Positions 1 through 4,795 of a stretch of 6,514 nt of DNA are shown here, piece after piece. Every line of letters begins with the position of its first letter. Positions within the stretch are counted from its first letter, which is position 1. The notes under the pieces are model-generated. The model searched no databases and had not been told where the DNA came from. It saw nothing but the letters and a program-made list of their open reading frames with translations. The translations under genes and the position numbers were made by a program. This DNA comes from Candidatus Methanomethylicia archaeon (GTDB taxonomy: Archaea > Thermoproteota > Methanomethylicia > Methanomethylicales > Methanomethylicaceae): the NCBI GenBank assembly GCA_024464205.1, contig JANHAI010000060.1:1-6514 (forward strand). Reading direction: 5' to 3'.

Positions 1-10
1 TCATTCGCTC

Positions 11-33
11 ACCCAATAAATAAAAAACCCAAT
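11..33. repeat. Direct repeat ACCCAAT x2 upstream of the luxE-like promoter
   Basis: The heptamer ACCCAAT occurs at 11-17 and again at 27-33, 16 bases apart, separated by an A/T-rich spacer. The second copy also begins a small CCCA-ATG-TGGG inverted repeat (28-38). Both copies lie just upstream of the TATA-like box at 50-58, where an archaeal regulator could bind. Two 7-mers in a biased 90-base region can arise by chance, so an operator role is only inferred. Confidence 0.3.
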
Positions 34-49
34 GTGGGGAAAAGCTAGA

Positions 50-58
50 TTTTTTAAA
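50..58 (+). promoter_or_regulatory. TATA-like box of the luxE-luxC-SDR operon
   Basis: TTTTTTAAA at 50-58 is the best archaeal TATA-like element in the left intergenic region. Transcription about 25-27 bases beyond its centre would start near position 80, giving a leader of roughly 10 bases to the ATG at 90 or 22 bases to the ATG at 102. A second weaker box, CTTAAAT at 73-79, would place the start at about 102, which would make a leaderless message from the second ATG. The element is nearly symmetric (TTTAAA core) and could also serve the opposite strand. Confidence 0.45.
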
Positions 59-89
59 CAAGTAGGGCGTATCTTAAATCCAGTCTCAC

Positions 90-1364
90 ATGGTGTTCAA
101 GATGAACTCATCCGAAATATTCGAGCTTGCATCAAAGAGCAAACTCCTTAAAGATCCCTACGTCGAGAGGGTTTGGAACCTGATAAATGACAAAACTCTC
201 TTTGAAAAATCCCCTGATTATCTCCTTTCTCTTAGGAAGAGCCTCCTGAAGGAATGCTTCTCGTTCTTCAAAGACCATAGCGAATACTACTCCTCCCTCT
301 TTGAGAAGCTGAACATAAACCCTGGAAATGCAGGTTTTGAGGATCTGGCAAAATTGGCGATCCCCTCTGACATGCTGAGGGGGGATGGGCACAAGCAATT
401 CCTTATAAAGGATGTCGAAGAAGGTGGCGAATACTTCACCTCAAGCGGGACGACGGGGAAAGACCCTGTGAAAATATACAGGAGCCCCCTCGACCTCGCC
501 ATCATGATAAAGGCAAACACCAACCTTTTCGAATACATATACGGAGGCATTCTGGAGGAGAAGAAAGGGGTCGCGCTCTTCATGGCTGCGCCCGAGCTGA
601 GGTACAAGCTCAGCTTCGTCGCCTTCGTCCACCTGACTCTCGACTGCAAGAACATAGAGCTGCTCTACGGGATGGACTTGGTCGAAGGTAAAAAGGAAGG
701 GAGTCAGTGGCAGAAGCTTGAGCCCAATAAAGAGAACTTGCTCAAATTCTTGAAGAGCAAAGCCGAGCCGAAGCTCTTCTTCACAGCCCCAGCTGGAGTA
801 TACCTTTTGGCCGAGCGCTTCGACAAGATGAACCCAATCAAAAAGATCGCTTACAAATTGATCACAGGCACGCCGCCAATAAACCTTGGCAGGGGAGGCG
901 TAATCGTCACCGGCGGAGGATCCAAGGGCTACACATTGCCGCCTTACGAAAAGATCGTCTCGCTCTCTCGGAAATACTTCGTCGCGAAAGACAAAAATGG
1001 GGAAGACATACCTGCGCCATTCATGGATGTGCTCGGCATGACCGAGACCCTCACCGCTTTCATTGATCGCTTTGGCACGAACGAGAAGCTCCCTCACCCG
1101 TTATCCCACGCATTCATCCTCAACCCAAAGACATTCGAGATGATGGAGGAAGATTCGAAGGAAGGGGTATTGGGGATATTCAACCCCTTCGTCACCTCAT
1201 GGTTGGAACTATTCTATCCGGGTGACCTCATGACATCGCAACCATCAAAAAGTTACTATGGCAAGGAATTCAAATATGTCCGTCGCTTCACCGTTGAGGA
1301 AGGATGGGATCTTCAGAGGGCATGTGGTGGCACTTTGGAAGAGATGATGACTAAGAAAAGTTGA
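90..1364 (+). CDS. luxE: LuxE-family acyl-protein synthetase (acyl-adenylate-forming)
   Basis: This 424-residue protein belongs to the LuxE branch of the adenylate-forming enzymes; the symbol is meant in the family sense only. In luminous bacteria LuxE activates a fatty acid with ATP, takes the acyl group on a cysteine near its C-terminus and hands it to LuxC. Visible motifs in order: phosphate-binding loop TSSGTTG (117-123), glycine-rich VTGGGSKG (from about 273) matching the GGGxK signature of LuxE, GMTE (316-319), and YPGDL with G378-D379. Cys412 lies 12 residues from the C-terminus, where the acyl-accepting cysteine of LuxE is found; the only other cysteines are C56 and C186. Lux-operon homologues have about 370-380 residues, so this one is somewhat longer. 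The ATG at 90 has no SD site; the in-frame ATG at 102 is preceded by GGTG at six bases and may be the true start. The next gene overlaps the stop by one base. The fatty-acid substrate is inferred, and a branched, isoprenoid or other carboxylate is equally possible. Confidence 0.85.
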   Translation: MVFKMNSSEIFELASKSKLLKDPYVERVWNLINDKTLFEKSPDYLLSLRKSLLKECFSFFKDHSEYYSSLFEKLNINPGNAGFEDLAKLAIPSDMLRGDGHKQFLIKDVEEGGEYFTSSGTTGKDPVKIYRSPLDLAIMIKANTNLFEYIYGGILEEKKGVALFMAAPELRYKLSFVAFVHLTLDCKNIELLYGMDLVEGKKEGSQWQKLEPNKENLLKFLKSKAEPKLFFTAPAGVYLLAERFDKMNPIKKIAYKLITGTPPINLGRGGVIVTGGGSKGYTLPPYEKIVSLSRKYFVAKDKNGEDIPAPFMDVLGMTETLTAFIDRFGTNEKLPHPLSHAFILNPKTFEMMEEDSKEGVLGIFNPFVTSWLELFYPGDLMTSQPSKSYYGKEFKYVRRFTVEEGWDLQRACGGTLEEMMTKKS

Positions 1365-2818
1365 TGACCGCTATGGCACTATCCCCCCTCCTGAGAGGAT
1401 ACATCGAGACAACCGAGAAGAAAATCGGGAGCAACGTCGTCCAGGAGCTGACCGTTCCCTGCATCTCAAATTTCCTTTCCCAGAAGGCGGAAATACAGCA
1501 TTCCCTATCGTCGATGCCACTCGAAAAAAGGCTAAAGACCGTAAGCGATGTTGGCAAGGTTTGGGATGAGATGCTGGCCGACGGCAGGCTGAACGACCTA
1601 AGGGAATCGTTGTACAGATCGACCGGGTACAGCCTCCAGATGATTGATCTGGAGCTCTCCCTTGTGAGATCCGCGCTCAATGGGGATCATATTAGGAGGA
1701 ACATCGAGACCGCCTTACCCTGCAACATAAAATGCCTTGAGTCTTTTGTTGACTTTGGGGACGGTGAAGAGACAAGGTGCCTGCCAGCGGGGCCTGTTTT
1801 CATAATCAGTTCAGGCAACTCACTCATACCCCCGCTCATCCCCACGACCATCTCGCTTGTAACTGGCAACCTAACCCTCCTGCGGCCTTCCCTTTCAAAC
1901 TACGCAGGCGTATACGCCATATACAAGATCATTGACGGACTGGGGACTGAGGAAGCTGATCTCCTTGCCAGAGCGCTCGCCATCAGCTACTTCTCCCATG
2001 ATAGCCCGGCATTCCCTTATCTCCTCTCTGAAGCCCCCCTCGGCGTGATTAACTTTTGGGGAGGCGAGCCCGCAAGGACGGAAATCTCCAAGTACGTCCA
2101 CAAGAACCCCTTCCATCCGCGTTTTTACATAAACGGTCCCCTCACCGGATTTGCGATAATAGACGAAGGGAGCGCGTCGGAATCCGCTGCGATGGCGCTT
2201 GCGAAGAACATCGTACTCTATGACCAGCAGCTGTGCAGCTCACCCACGCAGGCTGCTTTCGTCGGTTCGATGGAGGGCGCCTCTGAGTTCGCGAAAAAGG
2301 TATGCGCCTCTCTCTCCTCTGTGGGACAATCAATCCCAATGAAGACTACTGAGGGGTCCGCATATGTACTCGAAAGCGCAAGGCGCTTCTTGAGATTTAA
2401 GGGGTCGACGGTCTTCCAATCAAATGATCCCTCAAATGCCTGGACAGTCGTCCTCTCGAAAGGGAAAAGCCCGCTCGATGATGTGATCTCCGCGTTGCCA
2501 GAGTTCAACATCTATAACCGAAGGCGCTTCATCGAGATCTCAGTCATATCCAACTATGAAGATGCTGTCGACCTGATCAAAGCCCTCCCATCAAGAAGGG
2601 CTTACCGCGGCATCGACAAAGTCCAGTCTGTGGGGCTTGCAGTGGGTGAAACAGCCCGAAAGAGCCTGCTGGAGTGTCTTGCGGCTGCTGGGGTCTTCAG
2701 GATCCTGCCTCTTGAGGACATGTTCATGAGGAGCGCCGCTGAGCCTTACGACGGAATAGGCATCCCTTCCATGTTCACCTATTTTGTGTATGCAAGAGAG
2801 AAGCCAATCTTGGGATAA
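1364..2818 (+). CDS. luxC: LuxC-family acyl-CoA/acyl-protein reductase
   Basis: A 484-residue protein with the length and architecture of LuxC, an aldehyde-dehydrogenase-like reductase that receives an acyl group on a cysteine and reduces it to aldehyde with NADPH. The nucleotide-binding part includes PAGPVFIISSGNS (from P141), the counterpart of the LuxC segment after its conserved Pro. The catalytic cysteine is C291 in DQQLCSSP, close to Cys286 of Vibrio harveyi LuxC as I recall it. Near the C-terminus, EPYDGIGIP resembles the conserved PxDG ending of the family. The ATG at 1364 shares its A with the TGA of the preceding gene (TGATG), a classic translational-coupling overlap. A TTG at 1361 and an ATG at 1373 are alternatives, and no strong SD site is seen, which fits coupling. 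LuxE immediately upstream supports acyl-protein rather than free acyl-CoA as donor. No LuxD or LuxAB lies nearby, so light emission is not suggested. The frame is intact with all expected key residues. Confidence 0.87.
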   Translation: MTAMALSPLLRGYIETTEKKIGSNVVQELTVPCISNFLSQKAEIQHSLSSMPLEKRLKTVSDVGKVWDEMLADGRLNDLRESLYRSTGYSLQMIDLELSLVRSALNGDHIRRNIETALPCNIKCLESFVDFGDGEETRCLPAGPVFIISSGNSLIPPLIPTTISLVTGNLTLLRPSLSNYAGVYAIYKIIDGLGTEEADLLARALAISYFSHDSPAFPYLLSEAPLGVINFWGGEPARTEISKYVHKNPFHPRFYINGPLTGFAIIDEGSASESAAMALAKNIVLYDQQLCSSPTQAAFVGSMEGASEFAKKVCASLSSVGQSIPMKTTEGSAYVLESARRFLRFKGSTVFQSNDPSNAWTVVLSKGKSPLDDVISALPEFNIYNRRRFIEISVISNYEDAVDLIKALPSRRAYRGIDKVQSVGLAVGETARKSLLECLAAAGVFRILPLEDMFMRSAAEPYDGIGIPSMFTYFVYAREKPILG

Positions 2819-2826
2819 GGGGTTGA
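2819..2826 (+). promoter_or_regulatory. Ribosome binding site deciding the SDR start
   Basis: GGGGTTGA lies directly after the luxC-like stop codon and two bases before the ATG at 2829. It resembles the archaeal SD consensus GGAGGTGA with two mismatches. It supports 2829 over the in-frame ATG at 2784, which lies inside the luxC-like gene and would add 15 residues in front of a Rossmann strand that normally starts at the N-terminus. Confidence 0.55.
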
Positions 2827-2828
2827 AT

Positions 2829-3821
2829 ATGAAGGTTCTCGTCACTGGGGCTTCAGGGTTCCTTGGTGGACATATGGCGGAGGGGCTCATCGAGAGGGGC
2901 TATTCTGTAGTCGCTCAAGTCAGGAGAGGGAGCGACACAACCCTCCTGAAAGAGATGGACCTCCAGATGAGGGTTGCCGATCTAACTGATTATGAGAGCC
3001 TCCTCGCTGCGACAAAGGGGGTCGATGTCGTTATCCATCTGGCGGCTTACTATACTTTCCACGGGAAACGGGATCTCTACAGGAAGATCAATGTCGAGGG
3101 GACCCGGTCGATCCTTGAGGCATCAGCCAAGAATGGCATCTCGCACTTCATTTATTGCAGCACCACGGAAGCAATAGGGCGAGTAAATGCTGGCATCGGG
3201 GACGAGAATACGCCGCCTAATCCAGAATACGAGTACGGGAAATCGAAGCTCATGGCTGAAGGGATAGTAAAGAGCTTCGGAAGCAAGGTGAACTACACGA
3301 TAATCCGCCCCTCGGGGATTTATGGTCCTAGGAATGTAGACGACGTCTCTTACTGGCTCATAACCTCGTTTGCAAAGAACTCGATATCGACCCGGTTCGT
3401 AGTTGGGGATGGGGAGAATCGGGTTCAATTTGCCCACGTCAAAGACATCGTCTCTGGATTCCTGGCGTCGCTTGAACATCCTGAAGCTTCTAAGGGTCAG
3501 ACTTACATCATCAGCTATGAGAAGGCGTACTCTTACAATGAAGTCTATGCAATCCTTGGAAATATTGTCGGAAGGCCCCCGCCTTCGCTCCATGTCCCCC
3601 CGCTGATTGCGTCAGCAATGGTCGCCCCTGTCGAAGCTTTGAACCGCTTATTGGGAAAAGAAAACTTCATGTGGCACAGATCCACAGTGCGGGCAGTGAG
3701 CAGTGACAGGGCTTACTCAATCGAGAAAGCAAAAAGGGAGATTGGCTTCGTGCCAAAATACGACCTGGAAACAGGTCTCAAGGAAACCGTAAAATGGTAC
3801 AAAGAAAATGGGTATCTCTAA
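2829..3821 (+). CDS. Extended SDR, NAD(P)-dependent epimerase/dehydratase or 3-beta-HSD-like reductase
   Basis: A 330-residue extended short-chain dehydrogenase/reductase. The N-terminal Rossmann fold shows MKVLVTGASGFLGG with the GxxGxxG motif at 7-13. ADLTD and VIHLAA follow in their usual places. The catalytic centre comprises the Ser/Thr cluster S111-T112-T113 and Y136-G-K-S-K140 (YxxxK). RPSGIYGPR is the typical strand before the substrate pocket, and the C-terminal YDLETGLKETVKWYKENGYL is usual for this superfamily. The general look (AAYYTFHGKRDLY, then INVEGTRSILEA, then the PPLIASAMVAPVEAL stretch) is closer to the HpnA, dihydroflavonol reductase, OleD and 3-beta-hydroxysteroid dehydrogenase group than to sugar nucleotide epimerases such as GalE. 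It is third in the operon, 10 bases after the luxC-like gene, so it may reduce the aldehyde or a keto intermediate of the same pathway. Substrate, cofactor preference and reaction direction cannot be told from the sequence. Confidence 0.82.
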   Translation: MKVLVTGASGFLGGHMAEGLIERGYSVVAQVRRGSDTTLLKEMDLQMRVADLTDYESLLAATKGVDVVIHLAAYYTFHGKRDLYRKINVEGTRSILEASAKNGISHFIYCSTTEAIGRVNAGIGDENTPPNPEYEYGKSKLMAEGIVKSFGSKVNYTIIRPSGIYGPRNVDDVSYWLITSFAKNSISTRFVVGDGENRVQFAHVKDIVSGFLASLEHPEASKGQTYIISYEKAYSYNEVYAILGNIVGRPPPSLHVPPLIASAMVAPVEALNRLLGKENFMWHRSTVRAVSSDRAYSIEKAKREIGFVPKYDLETGLKETVKWYKENGYL

Positions 3822-3834
3822 ATCCATTATTGGC

Positions 3835-3858
3835 TCGGATAGCAATGGTTATATCCGA
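3835..3858. repeat. 7-bp inverted repeat overlapping the glutaredoxin promoter
   Basis: TCGGATA at 3835-3841 and TATCCGA at 3852-3858 form a perfect 7-bp inverted repeat with a 10-base spacer. The right arm overlaps the TATA-like element at 3849-3856, so a bound protein would block the basal transcription factors. The total period of about 17 bases could suit a dimeric helix-turn-helix regulator. It could also act as an RNA hairpin after the SDR gene, though no T-run follows directly. No regulator gene is seen nearby. Confidence 0.35.
3849..3856 (+). promoter_or_regulatory. TATA-like box of the glutaredoxin/disulfide reductase operon
   Basis: TTATATCC at 3849-3856 in the 66-base gap after the SDR gene resembles an archaeal TATA box. 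The predicted transcription start, about 26 bases past its centre, is near 3878, leaving a leader of about 10 bases before the ATG at 3888. That leader is T-rich and has no SD site. The centre-to-ATG distance, about 36 bases, equals that at the left operon. Confidence 0.45.
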
Positions 3859-3887
3859 TGGGAAAATAGTTTGATCTGTGGTTTTTT

Positions 3888-4175
3888 ATGAAAATAGAGA
3901 GGGTTGAAGGAAGCAAGAAAGACCATAAGGTCTTCGTATACGCGCTCAGCACTTGCGGATGGTGCGCGCAAACAAAGAAATTCCTGAAAAACAGTGGTAT
4001 TGAATTTGAATTCGTCGATGTCGATCGCTGTAACAAGCAAGACTTGGAGAAGATCAAGCAGGAGATCACTGCAATGGATCGCCCTCTCAGCTTCCCATTA
4101 ATAATAATCGACAATGGGAGCGTCAAGATAACGGGATTCAGAGAGGATGAGCTGAAAAAAGCATTAGGGCTATGA
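3888..4175 (+). CDS. Glutaredoxin-like thiol-redox protein with CGWC centre
   Basis: A 95-residue thioredoxin-fold protein. The first strand KVFVYALSTCGWC leads into the redox centre C23-G-W-C26 at the start of helix 1, followed by IEFEFVDVDR as strand 2 and LSFPLIIID with P70 as the expected cis-proline. It lacks the CPYC of classical glutaredoxins; both cysteines are kept, so dithiol chemistry is expected. C48 is an additional cysteine outside the active site. There is no signal peptide, so it should be cytosolic. It lies 10 bases before a ferredoxin:disulfide reductase-rubredoxin fusion, which strongly suggests that it is the partner that enzyme reduces, as NrdH-like glutaredoxins are in methanogens. 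The ATG at 3888 follows TTTTTT with no SD site, so a very short-leader or leaderless message is likely. Its final target (for example ribonucleotide reductase or a peroxidase) is unknown. Confidence 0.83.
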   Translation: MKIERVEGSKKDHKVFVYALSTCGWCAQTKKFLKNSGIEFEFVDVDRCNKQDLEKIKQEITAMDRPLSFPLIIIDNGSVKITGFREDELKKALGL

Positions 4176-4181
4176 GGCGAT
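4174..4181 (+). promoter_or_regulatory. Ribosome binding site of the disulfide reductase gene
   Basis: GAGGCGAT matches the archaeal SD core GAGGTGAT at seven of eight positions, ends four bases before the ATG at 4186 and overlaps the TGA stop of the glutaredoxin gene. It fixes the start and indicates translation from a shared mRNA. Confidence 0.65.
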
Positions 4182-4185
4182 CCGG

Positions 4186-4746
4186 ATGGTCACCTTTGAA
4201 GAAGTCAAAAGAGATACTGAGGAGAATGCCAGGGCTAATGGCTATTTCCTGAACCCAGACGAGAATTTCTTGAACGACATATTGAATGGCCTTAAGACCA
4301 ATGAAGAGAGGTATGGCTACAGGGCCTGCCCTTGCAGGGTTGCCTCCGGCAACTTCGAGTTGGACAGAGACATAATATGCCCGTGCGAGTATAGGGATCA
4401 GGACGTAGAGGAATACGGCTCCTGCTACTGCGCATTATACATCCGGAAAGATCTCTTTGAAGGAAAAACCCCAATAAAGCCAATTCCTGAGAGGAGGGAT
4501 CCTTCGAAAGTATCGAAAGCAATGGAGTATGCCATGGGCGGAGGGGCTCCAACTCCTGAAGAGACAAAAAAGGCAGAGGAGAAGGAGGAATTCGTGCCTA
4601 TTGGCGAGGGAAAGATGCGATTCTGGTACTGCAAGCAATGCGGTTATGTAGTATATCGGGAAGAACCACCATACAAGTGCCCCATCTGCAAAGCGAAAAA
4701 AGAGGCGTTCGCGCCATTGCATTTTTCAGTGAGTATCAGAGGGTAG
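4186..4746 (+). CDS. Ferredoxin:thioredoxin/disulfide reductase catalytic domain fused to rubredoxin
   Basis: A 186-residue two-domain redox protein. Residues about 1-95 are a ferredoxin:thioredoxin reductase catalytic domain, with six cysteines in three pairs: C48-P-C50, C65-P-C67 and C80-Y-C82, the CPC...CPC...CxC pattern. By homology, four bind a [4Fe-4S] cluster and two (one from the first pair, one from the last) form the active disulfide. A Lys/Glu/Pro-rich linker spans about 119-138. Residues about 146-178 are a rubredoxin domain, with C149-x2-C152 and C165-x2-C168 (CKQCG and CPIC) binding one iron. Methanosarcina has a characterised ferredoxin:disulfide reductase with this fusion, which passes ferredoxin electrons to a glutaredoxin-like partner. 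The gene next door fits that role here. Plant-type FTR also has a variable chain; none is seen here. The protein has no signal peptide and is probably cytosolic. A hairpin spans the stop codon. Confidence 0.9.
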   Translation: MVTFEEVKRDTEENARANGYFLNPDENFLNDILNGLKTNEERYGYRACPCRVASGNFELDRDIICPCEYRDQDVEEYGSCYCALYIRKDLFEGKTPIKPIPERRDPSKVSKAMEYAMGGGAPTPEETKKAEEKEEFVPIGEGKMRFWYCKQCGYVVYREEPPYKCPICKAKKEAFAPLHFSVSIRG

Positions 4747-4762
4747 TATGAAGTCACCCTCT
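4738..4762 (+). repeat. Hairpin spanning the reductase stop codon
   Basis: AGAGGGT (4738-4744) and ACCCTCT (4756-4762) form a perfect 7-bp stem around an 11-base loop. The left arm contains the last bases of the reductase gene, including the T of its TAG stop, and a GAGGG SD-like site; the loop contains an ATG at 4748. No T-run follows, so it does not look like an intrinsic terminator. It may instead tune translation of the short frame described next, or protect the 3' end of the redox mRNA. Confidence 0.4.
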
Positions 4763-4795
4763 AACGCTCCGCGATCTGCGTGGAATCATGTTTGA
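4748..4795 (+). CDS. Possible 15-codon leader ORF before the protease
   Basis: ATG at 4748 opens a 15-codon frame (MKSPSNAPRSAWNHV) ending with TGA at 4793-4795, inside the first codons of the protease gene that starts at 4788. GAGGG at 4739-4743 is four bases from this ATG, a better SD site than any near the protease ATG. The overlap would allow ribosomes finishing here to reinitiate on the protease start. The SD site is in a hairpin arm. The frame is short and the peptide has no recognisable family, so chance is a serious alternative. Confidence 0.2.
   Translation: MKSPSNAPRSAWNHV

Noticed and set aside
1..48. Plus-strand open frame from the left edge to a TAG at 46-48 as the tail of an upstream gene
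   Set aside because: Only 15 codons are visible, the region is AT-rich with repeats and reads like intergenic DNA; it cannot be excluded without more sequence.
441..1097. A 218-codon minus-strand open frame opposite the luxE-like gene
   Set aside because: It lies wholly opposite a gene with clear family motifs, its product matches no family I know, and no promoter or SD site supports it.
90..2818. Bioluminescence operon
   Set aside because: LuxE and LuxC homologues are common outside luminous bacteria, and no LuxA, LuxB or LuxD gene is present in the window.
2784..2828. Upstream in-frame ATG for the SDR at 2784
   Set aside because: It would overlap the luxC-like gene by 35 bases and add 15 residues before the Rossmann strand; the ATG at 2829 has an SD-like site and the expected N-terminus.
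3882..3887. T-run TTTTTT as a terminator for the SDR operon
   Set aside because: Oligo-T can terminate archaeal transcription, but this run is immediately before the glutaredoxin ATG and inside the likely new transcript, so it is at best ambiguous.
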